Source of the DNA: Aquificaceae bacterium
GTDB taxonomy: Bacteria > Aquificota > Aquificia > Aquificales > Aquificaceae
DNA: 34,511 nt
Assembly (NCBI GenBank): GCA_025056375.1
Contig: JANWWH010000010.1
Coordinates: 1 to 34,511 of the forward strand
Reading direction: 5' to 3'
The translations under genes were made by a program, and so were the position numbers. The notes below the pieces were generated by a model that saw nothing but the letters and a program-made list of their open reading frames with translations, searched no databases and had not been told where the DNA came from. Below, piece by piece: positions 21,560 to 32,572 of this stretch (its first letter is position 1; the number at the start of each line of letters is the position of its first letter).

Positions 21560-22438
21560 ATGGAGGTGAGAAAAGCGGTTTTGCCCGTAGCGGGCTGGGG
21601 GACCAGATTTCTTCCCGCAACTAAAGCCATGCCAAAGGAGATGTTTCCCGTAATCGACAAGCCCGTCATCCAGTTCATCGTAGAGGAGTGTCTGGAAGCG
21701 GGTATAGGCAACGTGGTCTTCGTCACAGGAAGACACAAAAGACCCATAGAACATCACTTTGACATAAACACGGACCTTGAAAAGCACCTTGAACAGTGCG
21801 GTAAGACGGAGCTTCTAAGGAACATAATGGAGATAAGCAGGCTCATAAACCCCATTTACATAAGACAGAAAGAACAGCTCGGGCTCGGTCACGCGGTTCT
21901 TGTGGCGGAGCCAACGGTGGGTTATGAACCCTTTATAGTCTGTCTTGGTGACGTGATACTAAGAGACGAGGAGAATGTGCTTAGCAAGATGATGGAGGTA
22001 TATAGAAGGTTTGGCAAAAGCGTTATAGCGGTCTTTGAAGTTGAGGAGAAGGAGGTTTCCAAATATGGCATAATAGACGGTAGACACATCGAGAGGGACA
22101 TATACATAATAGACCATCTGGTAGAAAAGCCAAAGCCCGAAGAGGCACCCTCCAGACTTGCCATAGTGGGGAGGTATCTTTTTACACCCAAGATATTCGA
22201 AAAACTCAAGATAACGCCACCCGGCAAGGGGGGTGAGATACAGCTCACTGATGCCATAAAGCTACTCCTCGAGGAAGAGGCGGTCTACGCCATAAAGATA
22301 AACTCAAAGGTCTACGATACGGGCACACCCATGGGCTACATTCAGACCATGTTAGAGTTTGCCCTTCAGAGAGAAGACCTCAGAGAGGGGCTTATAAAAT
22401 ACATAAAAGGTCTCCTTATACAGCCCACTGAGGTATAA
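21560..22438 (+). CDS. galU: UTP-glucose-1-phosphate uridylyltransferase
   Basis: Makes UDP-glucose for surface polysaccharides and trehalose or glycogen precursors. The 292-residue protein has the nucleotide-binding GWGTRFLPATKAMPKEM near residue 12, VDKP-type VIDKPVIQF, EQLGLGHAVL, the catalytic GDV, and LVEKPKP. AGGAGGT precedes the ATG. The 79 bases between murG and galU contain no clear terminator. The TAA stop lies inside the TATAAT box of ctaA. Confidence 0.96.
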   Translation: MEVRKAVLPVAGWGTRFLPATKAMPKEMFPVIDKPVIQFIVEECLEAGIGNVVFVTGRHKRPIEHHFDINTDLEKHLEQCGKTELLRNIMEISRLINPIYIRQKEQLGLGHAVLVAEPTVGYEPFIVCLGDVILRDEENVLSKMMEVYRRFGKSVIAVFEVEEKEVSKYGIIDGRHIERDIYIIDHLVEKPKPEEAPSRLAIVGRYLFTPKIFEKLKITPPGKGGEIQLTDAIKLLLEEEAVYAIKINSKVYDTGTPMGYIQTMLEFALQREDLREGLIKYIKGLLIQPTEV

Positions 22439-22439
22439 T
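22434..22439 (+). promoter_or_regulatory. -10 box of ctaA, overlapping the galU stop codon
   Basis: TATAAT, nine bases before ATG 22449; bases 22436-22438 are the galU TAA stop. Confidence 0.55.
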
Positions 22440-22448
22440 TTAAAGACT

Positions 22449-23315
22449 ATGTTGAGGCTCTCTCTCGGACTTGCCATACTTTTCACCTATATCGTTATGA
22501 TATGGGGGGGAGCGGTAAGGTCCACCGACTCGGGACTTGCCTGCCCAGATTGGCCACTGTGTTACGGTAACTTTCAACTGCCAAAGGACACCTCCGCAAA
22601 GCTAGAGATGGGTCATAGAACTGTGAGCGGTCTTGCGGGGCTTTTTGTGTTTGCCACCTTCTTCCTCCTCTGGTTCAAATATAAGACCTTTCCCAGGTCT
22701 GCCAAAATGGCCTCTCTTGTAGCTCTTCTATTCACCGCCTCCGCAGCCCTTACGGGTATGAAGATGATACAGTCGGAGGCGCCAAACCTTAAGTATGTCT
22801 CTCATATGCTTCTCGAATCTTTTCACATATATGAGTCCATGATAATACTGGGTGGGCTGGTGCTTACCTACCGGTTTATAGCAGGAAGAGACCGGGCAGG
22901 TGGTATCCCTTGGTGGGCTTATGCCTTTGCGGTGACCACCATGATAACCGGTGTTTTGGTTAGATACACAGGCTCAGGAGAAGCCTGCGGTCATCAGTGG
23001 CCCTTGTGCAATGGTCAGCTTATACCAGACCTAAACAACTGGCAGGTAGCCCTCCAGTTCGCCCACAGGAACATAGCCTACGTTACCTGGCTTGCTTTCT
23101 TGCTCGCCCTCCTTTCCAAATACAGTAGGACAACCCTTACCGCTTTTATCCTTATAAACCTACAGTTCCTCTTTGCGGTGTCCATGGTGGTCTCTGGCTT
23201 TTTCTTACCACTGGTCTTTCTTGATACCGCCATGGGCTTTTTTCTCTTTGCTTGGCTCACCTACAACCTTCAGCTAAAATCCACACCTGAACCAATGGTA
23301 AGACCTGCATGGTAA
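22449..23315 (+). CDS. ctaA: heme A synthase (CtaA/Cox15)
   Basis: Oxidises heme O to heme A for aa3/ba3-type oxidases. The 288-residue protein has eight predicted membrane helices in two halves. Half one shows GGAVRSTDSGLACPDWPLC (pair C32/C38) and H56 in EMGHR; half two shows C180/C187 in GEACGHQWPLC and H206 in FAHRN. H119/H126 supply the second His of half one. The equivalent position in half two, near the last helix, reads FLDTAMG with D259, so the fourth conserved histidine seems missing. It overlaps ctaB by seven bases. The start is leaderless by the TATAAT box in the galU stop. Confidence 0.9.
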   Translation: MLRLSLGLAILFTYIVMIWGGAVRSTDSGLACPDWPLCYGNFQLPKDTSAKLEMGHRTVSGLAGLFVFATFFLLWFKYKTFPRSAKMASLVALLFTASAALTGMKMIQSEAPNLKYVSHMLLESFHIYESMIILGGLVLTYRFIAGRDRAGGIPWWAYAFAVTTMITGVLVRYTGSGEACGHQWPLCNGQLIPDLNNWQVALQFAHRNIAYVTWLAFLLALLSKYSRTTLTAFILINLQFLFAVSMVVSGFFLPLVFLDTAMGFFLFAWLTYNLQLKSTPEPMVRPAW

Positions 23316-24187
23316 ATAAAGCCATAGTATACAGCGGCGTGCTAAAGGATTATCTCATTCTTACAAAACCTGGCATAGTCCTTCTGGTGCTTATCACAAC
23401 CCTAACGGGCATGTATTTTGCTCAGAGGGGTTTCCCAGACTCTTGGCTTATCTTTTGGACTCTTTTGGGCACTGGGCTTGCCTCCGCAGGTTCTGCAGGT
23501 CTTAACCAATTTTTTGACAGAGATCTGGATGCCCTCATGGAAAGAACAAAAGACAGACCTCTACCCAGCGGTAGCGTGAACCCAAAAAACGCCTTTCTTT
23601 TCAGCCTCCTCCTTATCCTCCTCTCCACCTTTATCATGGTCTTTAAGGTGAATCTTCTCGCAACATCTCTTGTTCTCTTTGCCTCTCTCTTTTATGTGGT
23701 GGTCTATACCCTTGCTCTTAAAAGGAAAAGTCCACTCGCTACGGAGGTAGGTGGGGTTTCCGGTGCCCTACCCCCAGTTATAGGCTATGCGGCGGTAAGG
23801 GGGGAGCTAGGGTTTGAAGCTCTCATCCTCTTCCTCATAATGTTCCTATGGCAACCACCCCACTTCTGGGTCCTTGCCATAAAGTATGCGGAGGACTACA
23901 GGCGCGCAGGTATACCCACGCTGCCAGTGGCAAAGGGTGTGGAGCACACAAAACTGAAGACCCTTATATACACCGCAGGCTTACTACCTATGAGCCTTCT
24001 CCCTTCTTTATATGGTATCGCGGGGCACCTATACTTCCTGTCCGCCCTCCTACTGAGCCTTGTTTACCTCCTCCTCACCCTCAAGTTTACGCTCTCAAAG
24101 AAGCCAAACGGTGCCTTCCTGTTTTTTTACTCGGTGCTTTACATAACTCTGCTTTTCTCGGTGATGGTCTTTGACATGAGGAGGTAG
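23309..24187 (+). CDS. ctaB: protoheme IX farnesyltransferase (heme O synthase)
   Basis: Adds a farnesyl chain to heme B to give heme O in the membrane. The 292-residue UbiA-family protein has the Mg-diphosphate motif NQFFDRDLDALMERTKDRPLP, the second acidic region KYAEDYRRAGIP and about eight to nine hydrophobic helices. Its ATG overlaps the ctaA end, so translation is coupled. The product is the substrate of CtaA, which fits the pairing. Confidence 0.95.
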   Translation: MVNKAIVYSGVLKDYLILTKPGIVLLVLITTLTGMYFAQRGFPDSWLIFWTLLGTGLASAGSAGLNQFFDRDLDALMERTKDRPLPSGSVNPKNAFLFSLLLILLSTFIMVFKVNLLATSLVLFASLFYVVVYTLALKRKSPLATEVGGVSGALPPVIGYAAVRGELGFEALILFLIMFLWQPPHFWVLAIKYAEDYRRAGIPTLPVAKGVEHTKLKTLIYTAGLLPMSLLPSLYGIAGHLYFLSALLLSLVYLLLTLKFTLSKKPNGAFLFFYSVLYITLLFSVMVFDMRR

Positions 24188-24188
24188 G

Positions 24189-25529
24189 ATGTCTACAAGA
24201 TGGCTTCTGCTATCCATAGTATCTCTGGGTCTTGGTGGTTTTCTTGCCCTTTTGGCGGCTGTAGCCAGAACACCTGCGGTATATCAATTGGTGCCGCCGG
24301 GCTACTTCTACCATGCCCTAATAGGTCATGTGGACCTGGCAATAGTAGGCTTTTTCCTTACCTTTACCCTTCTCCTATGGCAGTTAACCCTTAAAAGAGA
24401 GTTGAGCTCTCCCTTCTACCTTTCTGTGGCTGGCATATTTCTTATAGCTCTGGTCACTCTGTCGGGCATGGGCAAGGGTGTTTCCAACAACTACCTTCCT
24501 ACCATAGACCACCCCCTTTTCTGGCTCGGTGCCCTGCTCTTCTTCTCCGGCTTCTGGCTCGGTGCCTTCCTTCTCCTTAAGGATGCGGAGAGGGGTCTTT
24601 TCTCCGAGGACCCAAGGGAACACCTTTCCTCCTTGGCTGTCCTTCTCTCCATCTTGATGTTCTTCGCTTTTCTGACCTCACTTCCGAGGGCGGGGAGCAG
24701 AGAGGAGCTCTACCTTTTCTACGAAAGGCTCTACTGGGCACCCGGTCATACCCATCAGTTTATAAATGGCACCATGCTACTATACGCCTGGTATTACCTG
24801 CTTGAAAGACAAGGGCTAAGACACCCAATTGGAAGGCTTAGGTATCTGAGCTTTTTCTTCCTCTCCTTTTGCTTTACCTACACGCTCCTACCCCTTATTT
24901 ACGGAAATCCAGTCTCGGAGGGTGCAAGACGGCTTACCGACCTCGGTTACGCCCTTGGTCTTGGACTTCCGATTTTTTTCCACCTTTTTCACATACTCAG
25001 AGTTTACAGGTTAAACTTCAAAGACCTTTACTCGGTAGCTCTTTTTATCTCACTAATGCTTTACCTTCTTGGTGTGTTCATAGCCTATGCAGGACTCTTA
25101 CCCTCTCTGCTTTCCTATGTGGTAAACCCAGAAGGTGGATACATAGGCATGAAGTCAAACCTGAGTATACCCGCCCATTACCACGGCGTCATAACCAGTC
25201 AGACCCTCGCCTTCATGGCAGTTGCCTACCACCTCTTTGTATCCCGAGGCTACATCAAGAAGCTCAGCGGTATGGCTTTACCACAGGTTTACCTCTACGG
25301 CTTGGGTATGCTCCTCTTCGTTCTGGGTCTTTTCTTTGCAGGGCTTAAGGGCGCGCCCCGCAAGACTTACGGGACTGCCTTTACCGATGACCCACTGGTG
25401 CTTGCCTCCCTTGGTCTTATGGGCTTGGGCACCCTTTTTGCGGTGCTGGGTGGTGTCTTATTTGTCCTTTATGCCCTGAACCTACTTCTGAGAGGGGTTC
25501 CTAAGGCTCAAGCTCATAGAAGCTCCTAA
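24189..25529 (+). CDS. heme-copper-oxidase subunit I-like membrane protein lacking the CuB histidine pair
   Basis: A 446-residue protein with about 12 hydrophobic helices. Three histidine sites match the heme-copper oxidase subunit I plan: H47 (GHVDLAIVGFF, helix II low-spin heme), H187/H189 (WAPGHTHQF, helix VI) and H330/H332 (IPAHYHG, helix X). The helix VII His-His pair that binds CuB is not found; that region reads LLPLIYGNPVSEG. Helix VI also has Phe instead of the cross-linked Tyr. It may bind heme without reducing oxygen, or belong to a divergent oxidase or NO-reductase branch. GAGGAGGTA lies just before ATG 24189, one base after ctaB. Its end overlaps mtnC by 29 bases. Confidence 0.65.
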   Translation: MSTRWLLLSIVSLGLGGFLALLAAVARTPAVYQLVPPGYFYHALIGHVDLAIVGFFLTFTLLLWQLTLKRELSSPFYLSVAGIFLIALVTLSGMGKGVSNNYLPTIDHPLFWLGALLFFSGFWLGAFLLLKDAERGLFSEDPREHLSSLAVLLSILMFFAFLTSLPRAGSREELYLFYERLYWAPGHTHQFINGTMLLYAWYYLLERQGLRHPIGRLRYLSFFFLSFCFTYTLLPLIYGNPVSEGARRLTDLGYALGLGLPIFFHLFHILRVYRLNFKDLYSVALFISLMLYLLGVFIAYAGLLPSLLSYVVNPEGGYIGMKSNLSIPAHYHGVITSQTLAFMAVAYHLFVSRGYIKKLSGMALPQVYLYGLGMLLFVLGLFFAGLKGAPRKTYGTAFTDDPLVLASLGLMGLGTLFAVLGGVLFVLYALNLLLRGVPKAQAHRSS

Positions 25530-26172
25530 TAGTTCTGTGCTCACCCCTTTGGGGTGTGCCTTCTCTTACCACGAGAGCGGTGTTCATGCCTGCGAGCTCC
25601 GCAGCTCTGAGTTCCTCTTCCCTATCAGACAGAAAAAGGAACTCCTCCGGCGCAAGCCCTACGAGATTGGCTATCTTTTCGTAAGAACTTCTCTCCCTCT
25701 TGCTTCCTACAGAGGTGTCAAAAAAACCATCAAAGAGCCAGTTGAGGTCTCCGTATTCTGTGTGCCCAAAAAAGAGCCTCTGAGCCTTTACAGAACCAGA
25801 AGAGTAAACATAAAGCCTGTAGCCCTTCTCCTTCCATTCCTTTAGCTTTAGGTAAGCATCCTCGTAGATGTGACCCTTCAGCTCTCCAGATATAAAACCT
25901 TCCTCCCATATGTGTCCTTGGAGCTCTTTGAGGGCTGGTTCCTTAAGGTCTCTCTCTATCCAGTCTTTAAAGGTTTCTATTGCAAGCTCAAGGCTAACCG
26001 GTTTGCCGAGCCTTTTTTCAAGTTCTCCTATTATACTCCTTACCCACTCCTTTTGCCAGTGACTCTGAAGGAAGGTCTCCAGCTTCTCCTTTGAGTAGGG
26101 AAACATGACCTCCTTCACGTAATCTATGGAGGAGGTTGTCCCCTCTATGTCGGTGAGTATGGCTTTTATCAT
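25501..26172 (-). CDS. mtnC: acireductone synthase (enolase-phosphatase E1)
   Basis: A HAD-family enzyme of the methionine salvage pathway that enolises and dephosphorylates the diketone intermediate to acireductone. The 223-residue protein starts with ILTDIEGTTSSIDYVKEVMFPY, in which the usual HAD DxD is D-I-E-G-T, followed by YVYSSGSVKAQRLFFGHT and FLSDREEELRAA. ATG 26172 is chosen because the family begins at this strand; the open frame continues upstream into mtnD. ATG and mtnD stop overlap by four bases, so the product of MtnC is handed to its co-translated partner MtnD. Confidence 0.95.
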   Translation of the reverse strand: MIKAILTDIEGTTSSIDYVKEVMFPYSKEKLETFLQSHWQKEWVRSIIGELEKRLGKPVSLELAIETFKDWIERDLKEPALKELQGHIWEEGFISGELKGHIYEDAYLKLKEWKEKGYRLYVYSSGSVKAQRLFFGHTEYGDLNWLFDGFFDTSVGSKRERSSYEKIANLVGLAPEEFLFLSDREEELRAAELAGMNTALVVREGTPQRGEHRTIRSFYELEP

Positions 26173-26723
26173 CCCAGACCGCTTATCTGGTCGTGGGTGG
26201 GTATTTTTGTGGATATGTCTGAGCCCGTAAAGTTGGCCACCCAACCCTCAGGTATGGAGAAGAACCTTATAGCCTTAAAGAAGGGCTGAGTCCCCATGTC
26301 GAACCAGTGCCTCGTGTTAGCAGGGACGCTGATGAAGTCTCCCTTTTCACAGAGGACCGCATAGACCCTGTCACTGGCGTGGAGGTAAAAGGTTCCACAA
26401 CCTTCCACGAAGAAACGCACTTCAAAGTCTGAGTGGGTATGCTCGGAGAGAAACATATTCCTTAGCTCCTCTTTCTTAGGATGCTCTGGCGTAAGGCTCA
26501 CCACGTCAAGAGACTTAAATTCAAACTCCTCCACTATCCTTTTCACCTCTTCCTTGTATACCTCCAGGACCTCTTCTTGCGTGGCGGACCAGGGAAGGTC
26601 CTTCTCAACCCTCCACCTTTCAAGCCTTACGCCAAGGGGAGCAAGCCTCTTCTCTATCTCCTCATGTTCCTTTACGAGCTCCAGGAACTCACCTTCTTCT
26701 GTGTAAATTGCTAACAGGCTCAT
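26169..26723 (-). CDS. mtnD: acireductone dioxygenase
   Basis: A metal-dependent cupin that oxidises acireductone in methionine salvage; Fe gives the productive reaction, and Ni gives an off-pathway one. The 184-residue protein has the ligands H95, H97 and E101 in EHTHSDFEVR and H139 in TRHWFDMG. It is first in the mtnD-mtnC pair. The start has no ribosome site. The minus strand upstream has TATAAA four bases and TAAATT nine bases before the ATG, overlapping the pgl promoter. Confidence 0.95.
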   Translation of the reverse strand: MSLLAIYTEEGEFLELVKEHEEIEKRLAPLGVRLERWRVEKDLPWSATQEEVLEVYKEEVKRIVEEFEFKSLDVVSLTPEHPKKEELRNMFLSEHTHSDFEVRFFVEGCGTFYLHASDRVYAVLCEKGDFISVPANTRHWFDMGTQPFFKAIRFFSIPEGWVANFTGSDISTKIPTHDQISGLG

Positions 26724-26729
26724 AGTGTT

Positions 26730-26735
26730 TATAAT
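26730..26735 (+). promoter_or_regulatory. -10 box of pgl, shared with the mtnD promoter region
   Basis: TATAAT on the plus strand, 11 bases before ATG 26747. On the other strand the same 23-base gap provides TATAAA or TAAATT for mtnD. Confidence 0.5.
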
Positions 26736-26746
26736 TTATCACAACC

Positions 26747-27400
26747 ATGAAAAGACTGGCGGGTTACCTCTTTTATTCAGACCCTCAACCAGAGAGAGCT
26801 CTTAGAAGCTTCTTGAAAAAGCTCTTTATGTGCTTTCTAAGAGGGAGCAGGGTATGCCACGTGGCTCTTGCGGGTGGCAGGACGCCCCTTGAGCTTTACC
26901 GTATGCTGTCTTCAGAGAAACTGCCCTGGGATAGACTGAGGTTCTACCTGAGCGACGAGCGGTATGTTCCCCAGGGCTCAGAGTTTAGCAACTACAGCTC
27001 TGTTAAAAGAGCCCTTGGAGAAAGGTCAAGGCTTGCCTTTTTTAAAACGGAGATGTCCCCAGAAGAGTGTGCCTTAGATTACACCCTCCAGCTCCCCGAG
27101 AGGTTGCATGTAGCCCTTCTGGGGGTGGGTGGGGACGGACACACTGCCTCTTTGTTTCCCGGCGTGGATTGCCAGGACATAAGTCCAAAGGTCTGTCTGA
27201 GCAGGTCTCCCGATGGACTTTTGAGGCTCTCTCTTACAGAAGAGTATCTGAACCACTCCTGTGTAGTCCTTTTCTTCCTCAAAGGCGAGGAGAAGAGGAA
27301 GGTTCTTGAGAGCATGATAAAGGGTGAAGGACTACCTGCCTGTAGGGTCAAAGGAAGGCTTAGGACTTACATATTTACGGACTTACCATGGAAGGTCTAA
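26747..27400 (+). CDS. pgl: 6-phosphogluconolactonase
   Basis: Hydrolyses 6-phosphogluconolactone in the oxidative pentose phosphate pathway. The 217-residue protein has the SOL/DevB-type signatures LAGGRTPLELYRML, LSDERYVPQGSEFSNY and GVGGDGHTASLFPG. No zwf or gnd gene is nearby. The gene is divergent from mtnD and precedes the NtrX-like gene, which has its own promoter. Confidence 0.93.
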   Translation: MKRLAGYLFYSDPQPERALRSFLKKLFMCFLRGSRVCHVALAGGRTPLELYRMLSSEKLPWDRLRFYLSDERYVPQGSEFSNYSSVKRALGERSRLAFFKTEMSPEECALDYTLQLPERLHVALLGVGGDGHTASLFPGVDCQDISPKVCLSRSPDGLLRLSLTEEYLNHSCVVLFFLKGEEKRKVLESMIKGEGLPACRVKGRLRTYIFTDLPWKV

Positions 27401-27433
27401 AGTCTCTATAAGGGGCATGTATTTTTAGAGCTT

Positions 27434-27439
27434 TATAAT
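27434..27439 (+). promoter_or_regulatory. -10 box of the NtrX-like gene
   Basis: TATAAT, seven bases before ATG 27447; no ribosome site. Confidence 0.6.
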
Positions 27440-27446
27440 CTTATCT

Positions 27447-30252
<2,806 letters not shown>

Positions 30253-30287
30253 GAGCAACTTAGCATACACCTTCAGAAGCTTCAGGC

Positions 30288-30293
30288 TATAAT
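30288..30293 (+). promoter_or_regulatory. -10 box of the IscU-like gene
   Basis: TATAAT, seven bases before ATG 30301; no ribosome site. Confidence 0.6.
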
Positions 30294-30300
30294 TAGAAGC

Positions 30301-30633
30301 ATGAAGGTGGCGGAATATGTGGAAAAGGGTTTAAAAAATCTGGTGGAGGAAAAACCTGAGGGTTACACAGAGGTGGGGAAGTGCACCTCCGGTTGCCACT
30401 CGGTAAGCTTCTTTATCAAAGGAAGCCCGGAGGTGGTTGAAGACATAAGGTTGAAGGCGACAAAAAGATGTAAAAAGCTCCTTGCAGTAGCGGATTTAGT
30501 AGCTGACAAGATAAGGGAAAGGGGAAGGGTATACCTTGATGAGGAAGAAGTTTTGGGGCATTTCTCCGAGGAAAAGGAGCAGGACAAGTTGAGAGATAGG
30601 ATTTCTATGGTAAAAACCGCCCTCGGGCTTTGA
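30301..30633 (+). CDS. small IscU/NifU-N-like protein
   Basis: A 110-residue protein that seems to follow the IscU scaffold fold. GKCTSGCHSVSFFIKG (27-41) matches the first cysteine loop and strand of IscU (NPACGD...IKV). EVVEDIRLKATKRCKKLLAVADLV (44-67) matches the I-E-D-x-R-F-K-x-x-G-C-G-S-A-I-A helix with the second cysteine at C57. The third IscU cysteine (IHCS region) is absent, near R100 in DRISMVKTALG, and the first loop has an extra Cys (C28 and C32). It may bind a metal or cluster differently, or only act as a regulator. Similarity is by eye and moderate. Confidence 0.5.
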   Translation: MKVAEYVEKGLKNLVEEKPEGYTEVGKCTSGCHSVSFFIKGSPEVVEDIRLKATKRCKKLLAVADLVADKIRERGRVYLDEEEVLGHFSEEKEQDKLRDRISMVKTALGL

Positions 30634-30639
30634 GGAATA

Positions 30640-30645
30640 TATAAT
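30640..30645 (+). promoter_or_regulatory. -10 box of thrS
   Basis: TATAAT, seven bases before ATG 30653; no ribosome site and no leader long enough for a T-box. Confidence 0.6.
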
Positions 30646-30652
30646 TAACCCT

Positions 30653-32572
30653 ATGGAAGCGTTAAGGGTTAGGATAAGGGATAAAGAACTACAGGTGGAA
30701 AGGGGCACCACCTTAGGAGAAGTTTTTAAGGCTTTAGGCATAAAAGATGCAATAGGTGGAAAGGTGGGTTCGGAGCTCATAGACCTCCTTACGCCCATAA
30801 GGGAAGACCTTGAGGTTACCCCTGTCTTCAGAGAAGACCCAGAGAGCCTTGACATAATGAGACACACCCTATCTCACATAATGGCTCAGGCTCTTAAAGA
30901 GCTCTACGGCTACGACAAGGTTCACCTCGGGGTGGGTCCTACGACCGAGGAGGGCTTTTATTACGATGTGGAGGTGGAAGGTCATACGCTGAGCGCCGAA
31001 GACCTGGGGAAGGTAGAAGAAAAGATGAGAGAAATCGTGAAGAGGGATTACCCCCTTTTCAGGAAGGAGCTGGAAAGGGAGGAAGCGGTGAAGCTCTTTT
31101 CTCAACTCGGAGAGAAATACAAAGTGGAAATAATAAACAGGATAGAAGAGGGAGAAACCATATCCTTATACGGTCAGGATGGTTTTACGGACCTGTGCAA
31201 GGGTCCTCATGTGCCCTCTACGGGTATGGTGGGTGAGTTTAAACTTACCCACTTAGCGGGTGCCTACTGGTTAGGAGATGCCTCCAGACCCATGCTACAG
31301 AGAATATATGGCATCGCCTTCTGGAAAAAGGAAGAGCTCGAGGAGAGACTAAGGTTTTACGAGGAGGCAAAGAAAAGAGACCACAGAAAACTGGGGAAGG
31401 AGCTGGAGCTCTTCCTTATAGAAGAAGAGGTTGGTGCGGGGCTCGTCCTATGGCTACCAAAAGGTGCCATGCTGAGGAAGACGCTGGAAGACTACTGGAA
31501 AGAGGAGCACATAAAAAGGGGCTACCAGCTCGTATACACGCCCCACGTGGGCAACGCAAGGCTTTGGCAGACCAGCGGACACCTTGATTATTACAAGCCA
31601 AACATGTTCTCACCTATGGAGGTGGAAAAAGAGGAATACTTCGTAAAGCCTATGAACTGTCCCTTCCACATAGCGGTCTATAAAAGCAAGATAAGGAGCT
31701 ACAGAGAGCTCCCCTTCAAGTTGGCAGAACTCGGCACCGTATACCGCTACGAGATGTCTGGCGTCCTTCACGGACTTATGAGGGTAAGGGGTTTTACTCA
31801 GGATGATGCCCACATCGTATGCACGCCGGAGCAGGTGGAGGAAGTGATAGAGGAAACCCTTGAGTTTGCAGTGAATATGCTGAAAGACTTTGGCTTTGAA
31901 GACTTCAGGGTATACATATCCACAAAGCCCAAGGATGCCATAGGCTCTCCAGAGCAGTGGGAGCTGGCGGAGGGTGCTTTGCGAAAGGCGGTGGAAAAGG
32001 TGGGGCTTGACTACGAGGTGGATGAAGGTGGGGGTGCCTTCTACGGACCTAAGATAGATGTTAAGATTAGGGACGCCATAGGTAGGCTCTGGCAGTGTTC
32101 CACTATACAGTTTGACTTTAACCTACCAGAGCGTTTTGATATGGAGTATGTGGGTCCTGACAACAGAAGACACAGACCCTACATGGTTCACAGAGCAATC
32201 TTTGGCTCTGTGGAGCGCTTCGTTGGTGTTCTCCTTGAACATTACGCAGGTCTCCTACCCCTTTGGCTCGCACCAGTGCAAGTAAGGCTCATACCCATAT
32301 CCCCAGACAAGCACGGAGCCTATGCGAAGGAAGTGGAGGCTTATCTAAGAGACAGAGGTATAAGGGTGGAGATAGACCTTAGAGAAGAAAGGCTAAATGC
32401 CCGCATAAGAGACGCAGAGCTTCAGAAAGTTCCCTACATCTTGGTGGTGGGTGACAGAGAAGTGGAAAACAGAAGCCTGTCCGTGAGGCATAAGGGGGAA
32501 GGAAATCTGGGTTCTATGTATCTTGAAGACTTCGCTCGCATGCTTCTGGAAAAGGTAAGCAAAAGGGAGTAA
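30653..32572 (+). CDS. thrS: threonyl-tRNA synthetase
   Basis: Charges tRNA-Thr with threonine. The 639-residue protein has, in order, a TGS domain (1-60), the editing domain with H71-x3-H75 and DLCKGPH, the class II catalytic core (MNCPFH with the zinc Cys, RGFTQDDAHI, HRAIFGSVERF) and an anticodon-binding domain from about 535. The zinc ligands Cys-His-His appear complete. The start has a TATAAT box seven bases upstream. Its TAA stop overlaps the ATG of the next gene (TAATG). Confidence 0.97.
   Translation: MEALRVRIRDKELQVERGTTLGEVFKALGIKDAIGGKVGSELIDLLTPIREDLEVTPVFREDPESLDIMRHTLSHIMAQALKELYGYDKVHLGVGPTTEEGFYYDVEVEGHTLSAEDLGKVEEKMREIVKRDYPLFRKELEREEAVKLFSQLGEKYKVEIINRIEEGETISLYGQDGFTDLCKGPHVPSTGMVGEFKLTHLAGAYWLGDASRPMLQRIYGIAFWKKEELEERLRFYEEAKKRDHRKLGKELELFLIEEEVGAGLVLWLPKGAMLRKTLEDYWKEEHIKRGYQLVYTPHVGNARLWQTSGHLDYYKPNMFSPMEVEKEEYFVKPMNCPFHIAVYKSKIRSYRELPFKLAELGTVYRYEMSGVLHGLMRVRGFTQDDAHIVCTPEQVEEVIEETLEFAVNMLKDFGFEDFRVYISTKPKDAIGSPEQWELAEGALRKAVEKVGLDYEVDEGGGAFYGPKIDVKIRDAIGRLWQCSTIQFDFNLPERFDMEYVGPDNRRHRPYMVHRAIFGSVERFVGVLLEHYAGLLPLWLAPVQVRLIPISPDKHGAYAKEVEAYLRDRGIRVEIDLREERLNARIRDAELQKVPYILVVGDREVENRSLSVRHKGEGNLGSMYLEDFARMLLEKVSKRE

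Noticed and set aside
27399-27433. Imperfect hairpin AAAGTCTCTA...TAGAGCTTT after pgl
   Set aside because: Mismatched stem, long loop and no T-run at the right place; it overlaps the next promoter.
30634-30652. T-box or other riboswitch before thrS
   Set aside because: Only 19 bases separate the genes and a -10 box sits there; there is no room for a structured leader.
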